From: Xanthostigma xanthostigma
Taxonomy: Eukaryota; Arthropoda; Insecta; Raphidioptera; Raphidiidae
Length of the DNA: 64,000 nucleotides
Direction: 5' to 3'
NCBI GenBank assembly: GCA_963575645.1
Contig: OY754469.1
Location: 45,094,753-45,158,752 of the forward strand
Under the pieces are notes generated by a model. That model was not told the DNA's origin, made no database searches, and worked only from the letters and a program-made list of their open reading frames with translations. A program made the translations under genes and the position numbers. The stretch's first letter is position 1. Each line of letters starts with the position of its first letter. Below, one piece after another: positions 22,501-33,648 of this stretch.

Positions 22501-25500
22501 TATGGAATGGTCTACGAGCAAACCAATTTTCCTCCATGTCCAACATTTGATGTTCAACATTTGTTGACGTTTCTGCCGCCTGTGTCAGTTAATAAAAGAG
22601 TACGTTAAAATACGTTTAGAACTGTGATTAATTTCATTTCATATTTTTAAAGTGAAACTTTTATTCTATCACCCCGAATTTTTCTGGCCGTCTGTTGCAT
22701 GTCGCATTACAGGCGGCCGCGGAGTAGGGGTAAAGTGAAAGGCGTTCGGAGTAGGTGCTCGGTAAAGCAGCCAAGGCCAATATGGCGGCGCCCATGGTTA
22801 GCATCAGCTGACCGTGTAGTATGTATAACACATAGTCAGTCTGTCATGCGGGCAAGTGCTGTACAGTGTTTACATGTTTTTATTCGTGTATTCATGTGAA
22901 TATTGTTGTTTATAATTAATCGTGATGGATAAGTGTCTACAATCCAATAAAAGTTTCACTTGCGTCGTGGTTTCTTAAAACCACACAACTGTTTTATCCC
23001 TACGAGACTTTTTGAGTCGCTTTAAAAATTGCATAATAATTAAACACTATCCCTCTTGTCTAAAAAAAAAAACTTTATAAAGTATATTGTGTCCACCTCA
23101 TATTCGTTGTAATATTTTAGATTGATAAAAAAAGAGCTGCCGTGCATAAAACAGTCGAAGAAATTCTCGACAATGAAATAGAACTTCCACCCAGTGGTGA
23201 CGTTCAATGGGATACGTCGCGCCTCGTTCAGAGTTCGGTTCGAGGCGCTGCGCTGGCTTTGTTGTTCGCCTTTATTAAAGTTGGTATTTTTTTAATATTA
23301 AAACATGTATGAAATATTAAGTACCGAGAGATTCATCAGATGTCGGGGAGGCATTATGAGCTTTTGTAGATCCGAGTGTCCCTTATGGTCTAAGAGCTGG
23401 CTACGGAGAAAATGGGTGACTCGGTGCAGAGCTGAAAATTTGCAGAATAATAGGAGATAGTATAAGTAAGTAGGGAAAAAATTGCCAGAAGGCTAGGCGG
23501 AAGATAAAGAGCCGCCAGAAGGCGCTAATGTTGCGAAAAATCAGTGCACTTCTGGCAATTTCTATACTTATTCTGTAATTCGAAACTAGATTATATATTA
23601 TACATTATATAGTTATAAGGGCATACTGAAAATCCAAAAATGATATAATAATTACATTCGACAAATATTCAAAATTATTAATGACATTTTGATAGAAATA
23701 AAATTAAATAAATTAATAAAGTTACGTTGTTATAACAACGTAATTTTATTAATGAAAATATATGACGATTAATTTTATTTCTATCAAAATGTCATTAATA
23801 ATTTTGAATATTTGTCGAATGTAATTATTATATCATGTTTGAATTTTCAGTATGCCCTTATAACTATATAATGCATAATATAATATATAATCTAGTTTTG
23901 AATTACAGAATAAGTATAGAAATTGCCAGAAGTGCACTGATTTTTCGCAACATTAGCGCCTTCTGGCGGCTCTTTATCTTCCGCCTAGCCTTCTGGCAAT
24001 TTTTTCCCTACTTACTTGTACTATCTCCTATTATTCCGCAAATTTTCAGTTCTGCACCGAGTCACACAATTTCTCCGTAGCCAGCTCTCCGTCTATTAAT
24101 TTATCTATATATCCGTCGCTCTAAGAATGTCAGACAATGGTGACTGATATTTCCAAAACAAACAGTGCTTTGTAAGAGAAATTAAACAGGATCTGCTATT
24201 TATTTTGATCGATTTTTAAACAGAAAACCGATCCGTCCGTTCCGCTGCGCTATTGGTCGTACCTAGTGTTTCCCGGCAGTCCGTCGTTGCGTTACTGCAT
24301 CCGGACAGACTCGTCGTGGCGCGTTCGTATCACAGCGCTGTCGTGTTTATCCTTACTGCTAAGCAGATCCGGACCGTTTCTAGCCCACGCTGAGAACCCA
24401 CGAAGTGCCATAACAGCGTTCACTACGTTCTCCGAAACGCTCGGCATGACTATAAATAAATTGCACGACGACCTCACGCAGTTACTTCACAATTCTAGTG
24501 TGCCGGTTGTTTTGCAGACTCTCAGGTGATTTTTATTTTAAATCTGAGTATAATTTTAAACAATCAATTTGATCGATAGAAAAAATGGACGGGCGTTAAA
24601 AGTTATACTTCATTGGTCTTTTAATTTGCATGCAAATGATTTATTGAAATAGAATAATAACTGGATTGGAGAGAGACTAGAACAAATACAGCTATTAGAC
24701 GTTACGCGCATGCAGACATCGTCTCTACCATACTCTATCCTCCTCACTCGGTGAACCTAAAACAACTACAGCGTTACATAGCAAAGGCATGTCCACCAGT
24801 CCAAGTCGATGGAATTAACTCCTATTCTGTTGGTCGCCGTTTATTGCGTTTATAACTTCATCCTGTTAATTTTGATGTTACAACGTGCGCGCGCATCGAA
24901 ACAATTGACCGTCGCCATTTTTTTTATAACGCGCCAAACGAAGTGATTCTTAACAAACACTGTCGTGTAAGTCCAATCAACATCGGGTCGTGGATTAACC
25001 TGAAAGAAACACTGACAAACAGATCAGAATTATAAAAATTGCTAAGCTGTACAATTGGGCTTTTGAATGAAATTTTTTTTTGTCATAAATGGAAAGATCG
25101 TATATAAGTTTTATAACAAAACTATTTTTCTTTTTTTTATTTTCGTTATAATTCAAAAGTTATATCAAATTAAAAATAAATTTTTGAACCCAGTTCCGAG
25201 AACGCGCCGACATTTCCCGAACATAATGTGACGTCATAATGTTTTAGTCAGTGCATATGTAGAAGCCATTGATAGTATACTGCGTAATTATATACATTTT
25301 ACTATTATGACGTCACAACTGTCAAAAACAATTTTAGTGCGTTTGCAGTCACGTGATTTTTTTTAATATTTCATCAATTTTAATTTAATTAATTAATTTA
25401 AAAAAAGTTTTTTGAAAGTTTTTCGCATCGATTATCAATATTATTTATAATAAAGTTTTAAAATACAATAAAAAAATCGATAATTATTTTTTTTTTCAAA

Positions 25501-28500
25501 AGCCTAATTGCAGACCGAGTATTCATTTGTGTTGATTGTACAATTCAATAATAAAATGAAAAACTCCCGCAAGTAGTGAATTTTGCCGTAAAAAATGAAT
25601 GTCTCTTGACTACTGTTGTACATCACTATGTAACAGTACGAAGCTGCGCTATTCGCCATGGGAACTGATTCTAGTGCTCTCTGGTGGCATAAAATAAAAG
25701 CTGTATATGCTTTAATCATATTTATATATTTCATCTGACAGTTTATTGTAGTGAGTGAACTAAAGGAAAAGAATTTATTCTTGTCTGAGATCTGTGCATG
25801 TTATGGTTTCTAATGCATTTATATCATTGCTACAAATAAAATTAAAAAAGGATAGTTTAGGATGTAGTTAGGTTAAAAAGGATTTCATAATGACAGTTAA
25901 CAAATTTTCATTATTGTGAAATATGGAAAAAACACTTTTTTATTTAAGGAAAAAAAGAAAAAATAAATTGATGTATGTATATAAACAGAAAAGAAAAGAA
26001 CTAACCGATGAAGAAAAATCAAAGTTCCAAAAATGTACTTGCTCCCTGACTATAATGTGATTCGCTTTAAACACCCGTCCTCCTTCTACTAGATGTCTTT
26101 TATAATTACCCAAATACTTAATAATATCAGTAATATTTAATTCGAATTTAATATCCATTATAAATAAATTATGTGACGTTTACTTTAAAATTGATTAAAG
26201 CATATACAGCTTTCATTTTCTGCCACCAGGGAGCTCTAGAATCAGTTCCCATGGCGAATTGCGATTTTATTATTGAAGTGAAAACTTCTTTAGCGGCGTT
26301 GAACACTTTTTTTGTAATGGGTAAAAATGCTATCTATGATACAAACCATTTTGATCTTAATATTCAAGTTTTCACTTGCGCTGGCACTCCCGGAGTGCAA
26401 ACCTTTTTTTATATCGATTGACTCCACACTACCTTGATATTTTTGAAAACAACGTGATGTTTTGCATATTCTTTCAGGTGTCTTTGTAATTTAGTTCAAT
26501 GTACCCCGTATAGCCGATTATCGAAGGACCTAGTCACGAATTTAGTCTCGGCCGTGCGACCATTAATAGAACATACCGATCAAGAAATACGAACAGAAAC
26601 TTTATACGTTGTGATTTATATCATGTCCGCTGAAGGCACGGCCATCGATACCGGTCACGCGGAAGGGATCTTTGCCACCATAATAGACAATCTTGGCACC
26701 GCGTCCATCAGTATGCAAACCAAAACCACTAGTTTACAATTATTGATGACGTTCTGCAAGGAACGGTTCGATGTTGTCAACTCGAGGATAATGGATGCGG
26801 CCCGAGCTTTGGTGCATACGCTAGCCGATCAGAACAACGAAATAAAAATACAGGGTGCGCGCACTCTCGAAGCACTCAGTGATGCTATGATGGAACACGT
26901 TGATGACGGTGGTAAAGACTTAAGAGTTTGTTTTAGACTTAAGATAATTTTGTTATCAAAGGCCGACTAATGGTGCACTGAGTAGTGATGTGCCGGATAT
27001 CCATATCCGGGGAAGAAGAAAGATCCGTACCCGTTAGTTTTTAGCGGATCTTTTACCTTATTAATTTTCAATTCATAGATAAAATTTTATATATATATAG
27101 GTGATTAGGTAATAATGAAAAACTGTTAAATTCCATTCAGATTATTTTATATTTTTTAAAATCGTATTTGGCACCTTTATATTGCAAACATTTATCGTAG
27201 TGAGTACCATACCAATAGTACACAACTCAAAGGTACTAAATCAACTATCTTTATAATGAGATATTGCACATCGATCTTTGGAAAGAGACAATCTTTTATG
27301 AGAGTTAACTCTTAAAGAGGTCAATAACTTTTTCCCATAACAGATAGTCTCTTTCCAAAGGTCGATGTGCAATATTTACCGCCGCGTGCTCTAAGAAAGT
27401 TAAGATCCGTATCCGCGGATGTTGAAACCAAATATCCGTATTCAGATCCGTATCCGCGGATATACATTTTTAACGATCCGGCACATCACTAGTACCGAGT
27501 TTCATGTCACATTCAGTCATTCTAGAAATACTTTCTTCCTTCTTAAATTACCCAAAAGTCTCCGAGAAAACAGCGCCAAAGATCCTGTTACTATTTCATA
27601 ATGTATTAATATTGATTGATAATTTAAACCAAACAAATGAGAAGGTTTTCTATATCTATTTTACACCTATCCATCTAACCTAGGGGTCGGCAACCTGCAG
27701 CTCGCGAGCCGCACGCGGCTTTTTTGATGTAAAGTTGCGGCTCTCCAGTTCCATACGCAAAAAATAATTATTTTATTATATAAACCCTTAAAAATCGTCC
27801 AATCGATCCATGATTGAGTACCATGTCTATCTCTCAGCCATTTCCACTCGCGTCTCACCCGCACCGCCCCTGTCGCGACGTGTCGTCCTCGGATATATAC
27901 AGGGTGAGTCAGACCACCCGTATCGGTCGTTTTTTTCGAAAACGGTTAGTTGTAAAGAGTTGTGTCAAAAACCTGTATTATAAAAGCCCTAATGAAGAAT
28001 CGAATGGTGATATTTTTTTATTTTTTTTTATTCCGGAGTTCTGAACATTCCGGAGCAAACTAACAGGGAAGCCGACCTTTCCGGGGGGAAAAAATATCAC
28101 CATTCGATTCTTTATTAGGGCTTTTATAATACAGATTTTTGACACAACTCTCTACGACTAACCGTTTTCGAAAAAAACGACCGATACTGGTGGTCTGACT
28201 CATCCTGTATATTATAATAAGCAAATACTATAATACTGAAACGAAAATGTTTAGTGGCTCTTTAAAAACTGGGAAATTTTGTAAATTGTAACTTTTGGCT
28301 CTTCCGTCTCAAATGGTTGCCAACCCCCTGATCTAACCTCGCATCTTTAATTTATTGTTCTCTTTTTTATTTAAATATAGTAAGTACAACAGGAAAAAAT
28401 AAACCATCTCATTCCACACAGGATTTTATAATGTTTTTTTTATAACGAAATCGTGTTTACAATTTACAGATTATTAAAAATTTGATAACAAAATAAATTG

Positions 28501-31500
28501 CTTCCATCTGAAACATGCTTTATTTAACTTTCATGAGATCATAATCTATTTATTCAAATGTAATTTCAGATGATAATTTCGTTGTGAACACAGAAAGACG
28601 ATCAGAATTTTGGCTTATCTTCATCGATGGTCCTTTAATCAGTTTGTTAAATGAAGATCAAACTGGCCTGAGAACAGTGGCATGCGACTGTTTAGGAAAC
28701 GTAGATGTCCAGGCGTTTCAAAATTTCACAGTTAGTTTCTTCGTCAGATTTTCTGAACAATTGTCACCATAAAAAATATAGACGTATCAAATAATTAATA
28801 AGAAAAATCGCAGGACTGTGGACAAAAAGTTAGATTTATTTACTGTATGACGTTTCGTCTATAGATTTAGAGTTTTTGTCCACAATCCTGCGATTTTTCT
28901 TATTAGTTATTATCTCGATGGACACGATATCTAATAAAAATATGTATCAAATAATCTTCAATGCATTGTTCAGAATATTTTTCTTTATATTTGTAGCGAA
29001 AATACCAAACATTGATTATTACACAGTTGATCAGTTCATGCCTTGACCCCGAACCTACAGTTAGGGGCGCTGCGCTGAGAGCTTTGAGTCGAAGTGTACT
29101 CGAAGCGAGTCGCAGAGATGACCCCGGTATGGTAGCAGATGTAGCGCAAAGATTTGTTGGAGCTGTCTGCAGTGACGATTCGGTGTTTGTTAGAATCAAA
29201 GCAGCCTGGGCGCTGTCTAATCTGACAGATGCAATGCTCTTGAATAGGTGAGCGATTTCATGCGTTGAATTTATGTATAAACGTATTATGAGGGTCTATT
29301 CAAAGGAAAAAATGACAAGCCACCGTTGAGATCAAACCCGTATCCTCCCACTGTGCATGTAGTCAGGGCCCTCGCGCCCCAGAGAGCGATGTGTGCGATG
29401 CAACGCGGGCGGCACATTCAAGGGGCGGCAAATGGCTTAGTTGTGTTATGTTTTTTGTACTGTATAGAAAAAATATATAATTGATATTATATCAATTTTA
29501 TTTGCATACTCAAGCCTGCGTGAAAACTCTTACGAGTAGTTATTTATTTTTAATGAAATTCGAAGTCGAAATATTTCGCGCGCAGTTTTCGATTCGATAG
29601 TTAATTCACATCAGCGCGTAGACAGGGCGCCCATATCGGGAGACTTCCGCATATGTTTATATCTTGAATTTTCCTGTCGATTCCTGCAAGAGTACGAGTG
29701 AAGTAAAGTATTTTTCAATCAACAAACACTTTTTTACGTAAGACTTGTGCATATTTAAATTTATAAGAAATAAAGTTTATATTAATTGCACTTACAGTAT
29801 TAGTTATTTAGGATTTTTAACGTTTTTCAATTTCACATATCGTCTAGTGAGTTTATCCCCAATAAGGGGCGTCAATTATGAATCCGCACGCGGGCCCTGC
29901 ATGTAGTGAATTAGTTGCTTCCTCGTTTAGAGAGAGAAGTTTGTTATCATATTCCAAACTGAAGGATTTGGGTTCAAATACGCTAGGAAAGTATCTTTTG
30001 ACACGCGATTTTTGCGCCCTCTCGTGTTTTTTTTTTTTTATTTATTCTGGTTCAGCCAAAACCTGAGTGTCATAATATGTTATACATGCATTTTAATAAG
30101 GATTAATTGTTGAATAAAATGGGTAAAAAGCTATCAAATCGGAAGTGCCGTGTTGTTGATTGTAAAGATACACCAACTAAAAATCCAGAATTACAATTTC
30201 ACCGTTTTCCTGGATTTTCTTATGAATTAGAGATGAAAAAAAAATGGACTGCAGCAGTACGTCGTCAAGGGTAATTAAATTTTATTTTACGTCTGTAATC
30301 ATTATTAAATACATGAAAAATATCATAATTGTTATTTTGTTAACAAAAATAAGTTTAAAAAAAATTTGAAATAAAAAATGTACATCATTTACGTAGTTTT
30401 TTTACTGACATTGTGCGTAAATATTTTTTTTTATGGTTAAGAATAAAGCTGGTTTCCGTGTGTTTGTAAGTTTTGAGTGAACCAGATTTTAAAAAATCAA
30501 ACACGAGATGGCGCAAAGATCGCCTGTTAAAGATACTTTCCTAGCGTATAGTGGCGGTGACAATTATTTAACTTTTTCCTTGTAAAGAAAATCCGAATGA
30601 AGTCGAGAATGTTTTTTGTGTATACAGAAATGAATCGGTAGACGAGGATCTTCCAGAAAAATTGTTCATTGATGTTTTTGAAGCGGCCGTTAAAGCAGCT
30701 AACGATAATGATAAAGTGAAATGCAACATAACGCGAGCCTTAGGAAATATCTTGCATTTGACAACAGCTGACCAATTAGGAAATGCTCAACTAAACGATA
30801 TAGTCAACAGAGCTATAAAGGCACTGATAAAAAACGCTACAACTGGTCGAGATATGAAGGTGATTTTTTGTGTTTTGAGTGTATCGATCAGTAAATAAGT
30901 TTATTTTAATCTAATTTTAATTTTAGATTAAATGGAATTCATGTTATGCGATTGGAAACATGTTGAAAAATGAAAATCTTTATACATTGGAAACTATTAG
31001 TGACGGTACTGTGTTTACGGCTCTCACAGATCTATCAATGTGCTGCAGTAATTTCAAGGTAAACTATGTGTTACTAGTAGTGATGTGCCGGATATCCGTA
31101 TCCGCGGATATCCGAGGGAGAAGAAAGATCCGTATCTGTTAGTTTTTGACGGATCTTTTACCTTATTAATTTTCAATTCATAGATGAAATTTTATATATA
31201 TAGGTGATTAGGTAATAATGAAAACCTGTTAAATTTCATTCAGATTATTTTTTATTTTTTTAAATCGTATTTGGCACCTTTATATTGCAAACATTTATCG
31301 TAGTGAGTACCATACTAATAGTACATAAACTCAAAGGTACTAAATCAACTATCTTTATAATGAGATATTGCACATCGATCTCTGGAAAGAGGCAATCTGT
31401 TATGAGAGTTAACTCTTAAAGAGGTCAATAACTTTTTCCCATAACAGATAGTCTCTTTCCAAAGGTCGATGTGCAATATTTACCGCCGCGTGCTCTAAGA

Positions 31501-32144
31501 AAGTTAAGATCCGTATCCGCGGATCTTGAGACCAAATATCCGTATTCAGGTCCGTATCCGCGGATAACATTTTTAACGATCCGGCACATCACTAGTTACT
31601 AGATTTGTAATTTTAACATCCATCGGCTCCTCTGTTTTTTTTAGGTTCGCACAAACGCCGTTCTGGCTCTGAGTGCTCCGCCTCGCAGACATTATTACGG
31701 AGTGCATTGGATTTCAATTTGGAATACACTATTGAAGGTTTTAGATCAGTCGCAGAACATAGCCAACTTCAAGGAATACGAACATTGCAATATGCTTGCC
31801 GATCAGGTATTTTTTTAGAGCATGTGCAGTTTAATAAAATGTGTGTATTAATGACATTGTTTTTACAATAGACATGCTTAACACTCGCACATTTGATATC
31901 ATTGGCCGAATCGGATGATTTGGGAAACATCCGAGAATCGCTCGAGACAAACGGCGGGTTGTTACACGATCGTATAATGCGTTGCCATGACCGCCTCGTT
32001 CCGGAGAAAACTCAGTGTCTTACAGCAGCCGTCGATCACGTGGTTGCGCTAGCTAAGTCACCAAAAGCAAAATCTGTAGAAAAACAGGTTTCTCATATTA
32101 TCCAAAATGTGTTTGATAAAACATGTGATGAACTAATTTTTTAG
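19506..32144 (+). CDS. HEATR6: HEATR6 orthologue (12 exons, 902 aa)
   Basis: Exons: 19506-19742, 21020-21184, 22399-22599, 23121-23279, 24224-24525, 26478-26911, 28570-28730, 28997-29247, 30628-30859, 30927-31058, 31645-31806, 31872-32144. They sum to 2,709 nt with every phase matching, ending TAG; AATAAA is at 32172. It is an all-helical HEAT-repeat protein. Diagnostic blocks: YWSYLVFPG (residue ~265), CLCNLVQCTPY (~355), VRIKAAWALSNLTD (~620), KVKCNITRALGNILH (~665), IKWNSCYAIGNM (~715), NFKVRTNAVLALSAP (~755). These align to human HEATR6, including its DUF4042 region. The human protein is about 1,180 aa; the difference is mostly missing low-complexity linkers. The molecular function of the family is poorly known. 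The donor after exon 4 (GTTGGT) is weak but fits the phase. Confidence 0.95.
20379..20843. mobile_element. 465-bp MITE, copy A (HEATR6 intron 1)
   Basis: Ends CAATTGGGCTTTTGAA and TTCAAAAGCCTAATTG are inverted repeats, extended to TGTCAATT here. The interior (CATAAATGGAAAGATCG, a GACGTCATAATG tract) matches 25062-25510. Non-coding. Confidence 0.85.
21333..22365. mobile_element. hAT-type MITE with TIR TAGAGCTGTAA and 8-bp TSD (HEATR6 intron 2)
   Basis: The element is flanked on both sides by TTGGTTAC (21325-21332 and 22366-22373). An 8-bp target duplication marks hAT-like insertion. The ends TAGAGCTGTAA / TTACAGCTCTA are inverted. It was later split by a TTAA-flanked element at 21622-22312. 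Confidence 0.9.
21622..22312. mobile_element. TTAA-flanked non-autonomous element, copy 1 (nested)
   Basis: Bounded by TTAA on both sides (21618-21621, 22313-22316), with ends GGAGATTGAGCCGTTTTAC and GTAACGGATCAACCTCC. A second copy is at 56542-57225, also flanked by TTAA. TTAA targeting suggests piggyBac-type mobilisation, though the ends are not the usual CCC type. Confidence 0.85.
22644..22995 (+). mobile_element. 351-bp interspersed repeat, copy B (HEATR6 intron 3)
   Basis: About 97% identical by eye to 10046-10396, with the same ends and the same ATATGGCGGC and CAGCTG motifs. It is inserted just after HEATR6 exon 3. The 66-aa ORF at 22699 is the counterpart of the one in copy A, but neither looks like a selected protein. 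Confidence 0.8.
23393..24089. mobile_element. 700-bp foldback element, copy 1 (HEATR6 intron 4)
   Basis: Two arms of about 330 bp (from GAGCTGGCTACGGAG at the left to CTCCGTAGCCAGCTC at the right) are almost exact inverted repeats. The centre is ACGTTGTTATAACAACGT. A second copy lies at 32286-32981. ORFs in it are by-products of the arms. Confidence 0.9.
25062..25510. mobile_element. 465-bp MITE family, copy B (HEATR6 intron 5)
   Basis: Same ends and interior as 20379-20843, with small deletions. The two copies are in the same orientation, about 4.7 kb apart. Confidence 0.85.
25600..26262. repeat. Inverted repeat pair with about 75-bp arms (HEATR6 intron 5)
   Basis: CGCCATGGGAACTGATTCTA near 25657 continuing to TATATGCTTTAATCAT is matched, inverted, by GATTAAAGCATATACAGC at 26202 to TTCCCATGGCGAATTGC near 26260. 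The interior (25740-26190) is AT-rich and non-coding. Probably the remnant of a foldback or of two opposed insertions. Confidence 0.6.
26983..27491. mobile_element. hAT-type MITE, TIR TAGTGATGTGCCGGAT, copy 1 (HEATR6 intron 6)
   Basis: TAGTGATGTGCCGGATATCC at the left and ATCCGGCACATCACTA at the right. Flanks GCACTGAG / GTACCGAG are an 8-bp target duplication with two changes. Two more copies are at 31078-31594 and 58780-59282. Confidence 0.88.
27681..28330. mobile_element. hAT element with TIR TAGGGGTCGGCAACC and TSD ATCTAACC (HEATR6 intron 6)
   Basis: Perfect 8-bp duplication ATCTAACC at 27673-27680 and 28331-28338. The ends TAGGGGTCGGCAACCTGC and GGTTGCCAACCCCCTG are of the widespread hAT type. 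No transposase is left, and a foldback MITE (27899-28208) is nested inside. Confidence 0.9.
27899..28208. mobile_element. Foldback MITE with ends ACAGGGTGAGTCAGACCACC, nested in the hAT element
   Basis: Arms of about 140 bp are inverted repeats, from ACAGGGTGAGTCAG to CTGACTCATCCTGT. A partial relative is at 57397-57590. TA/TATA flanks suggest a Tc1/mariner-like target. Confidence 0.85.
28797..28912. repeat. Short palindromic repeat in HEATR6 intron 7
   Basis: AAGAAAAATCGCAGGACTGT at the left is mirrored at the right (ATCCTGCGATTTTTCTTATT), with GACAAAAA and GACGAAACGTC tracts between. GTGGACAAAAA and GAAACGTC are shared with 45310-45345. Possibly a small piece of a Penelope-like terminal repeat. 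Confidence 0.5.
29979..30548 (+). mobile_element. P-like (THAP) transposon remnant with about 85-bp TIRs (HEATR6 intron 8)
   Basis: TACGCTAGGAAAGTATCTTT at the left and its inverse ending CCTAGCGTA at the right define TIRs that stay alignable for about 85 bp (GCGCCCTCTCGTG versus CACGAGATGGCGC). Inside, an ATG at 30119 opens a THAP-domain exon. THAP plus TIRs points to the P-element superfamily. At 570 bp, most of the transposase is missing. No clear target duplication. Confidence 0.75.
30119..30271 (+). pseudogene. THAP-domain exon, truncated transposase
   Basis: The frame encodes about 51 aa: KCRVVDC (Cys-x4-Cys), LQFHRFP, and KKKWTAAVRRQG with the invariant Trp, then GGGTAATT, which could be a splice donor. 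The second half of the THAP zinc module (Cys-x2-His and AVPTF) is not found downstream, so the unit is incomplete. THAP domains bind DNA in P-element transposases and host-domesticated factors. Its position between 85-bp TIRs favours the transposon explanation. Confidence 0.7.
31078..31594. mobile_element. hAT-type MITE, TIR TAGTGATGTGCCGGAT, copy 2 (HEATR6 intron 10)
   Basis: Perfect 8-bp target duplication GTTACTAG at 31070-31077 and 31595-31602. Nearly collinear with copy 1. It starts only 19 bp after the exon-10 donor. Confidence 0.93.
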
Positions 32145-32285
32145 TGTAATATTTTTGTATTGATCTATATTAATAAATGAATTGAAGCTACAGTTTATTA
32201 ACATCCAAATAATATTCTTTAAATGTAAATCAATCTGTTTGTGTTCTTCTTGCCCTCCATGATTAATAATAAAATGTGATGGACT

Positions 32286-32981
32286 AAGAGCTGGCTATGG
32301 AGAAAATGGGTGACTCGGTGCAGAGCTGAAAATTTGCAGAATAATAGGAGATAGTACAAGTAAGTAGGGAAAAAATTTCCAGAAGGCTAGGTAGAAGATA
32401 AAGAGCCGCCAGAAGACGCTAATGTTGCGAAAAATCAGTGCACTTTTGGCAATTTCTATACTTATTCTGTAATTCAAAACTAGATTATATATTATGCATT
32501 ATATAGTTATAAGGGCATACTGAAAATTCAAACATGATATAATAATTACATTCCCCAAATATTCAAAATTATTAATGACATTTTGATAGAAATAAAATTA
32601 ATCGTCATATATTTTCATTAATAAAATTACGTTGTTATAACAACGTAATTTTATTAATTTATTTAATTTTATTTCTATCAAAATGGCATTAATAATTTTG
32701 AATATTATTTTGGTGAATGTAATTATTATATCATGTTTGAATTTTCAGTATGCCCTTATAACTATATAATGTATAATATATATAATCTAGTTTTGAATTA
32801 CAGAATAAGTATAGAAATTGCCAGAAGTGCACTGATTTTTCACAACATTAGCGCCTTTTGGGAGCTCTTTATCTTCCGCCTAGCCTTCTGGCAATTTTTT
32901 CCCTACGTACTTGTACTATCTCCTATTCTGTAAATTTTCAGCTCTGCACTGAGTCACCCATTTTCTCCGTAGCCAGCTCTC
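32286..32981. mobile_element. 700-bp foldback element, copy 2 (downstream of HEATR6)
   Basis: Same long inverted arms as 23393-24089 with the same GTTATAACAACG centre. The middle is in the opposite orientation relative to copy 1. It fills most of the 1.5-kb intergenic gap before MRPL50. Confidence 0.88.
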
Positions 32982-33240
32982 CGTCTATGATTTTCAGTGT
33001 TGCTCTTAACAATTCTAGAATAAAACATAAAATCTCAGAAAAAATAGACGATCTCTACTGGTCTACAAACTCGAGCGTCTATTATTGTACAATAAATAGA
33101 TAAGTATATAAAATCAATTAAAATGTTCACTGGAATATTCCTGTCTAATTTGACATAGTGTAAATATTATTCTATGGCCATCTTTTTGTATATCGTAAAT
33201 GGTCGTATAGTAATCTGGGATAAATCAATTTGCATTATAA

Positions 33241-33555
33241 TAATAATGCGTTCAAAGTCCGTATTTCGACTTTGTGTCATAACAGACGCCATTCGCACCA
33301 TTACTATTTTCCATTTACCACACTTCCCGTTATTTTCTACATTTTTAAACTTCCACTTATTTATTTTTTTGGCGAATGAAGGAATTTTAGGTAGGCAAAT
33401 TTCGAGCACAGGAGTTTGACAGGTAAATGGCCGAAGCAGGAATTACCGTTTCTCGGCGAGAGGCAGCAAGAAAAAGTCCCAGCCACATTTGCCCCCGCTG
33501 GGATTCGAACCCAGTACCTCCCGAATGCGAGTTTAGTGCTCTCACCACCGCTCGG
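33241..33555 (-). mobile_element. tRNA-derived SINE with a 16-bp target duplication
   Basis: The minus strand has a tRNA-like head: A box around GACCGAGCGGTGG and B box GGTTCGAATCC in CTGGGTTCGAATCCCAG. A non-tRNA body and an ATTATT tail follow. It is bounded by the direct repeat TCAATTTGCATTATAA at 33225-33240 and 33556-33571. The length is about 315 bp. The body's ORFs are incidental. Confidence 0.88.
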
Positions 33556-33648
33556 TCAATTTGCATTATAAAAAAACAATTTAAATATGAAAAAATTTAT
33601 TTTGAAATCAAGTAATATCTACATTTAAGTTATTGTCTAGAAATATTT

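Noticed and set aside
33427..33615. 62-aa ORF containing CPRWDSNPVPPEC
   Set aside because: It is the antisense translation of the SINE tRNA-like head (the B box reads GGGATTCGAACCC).
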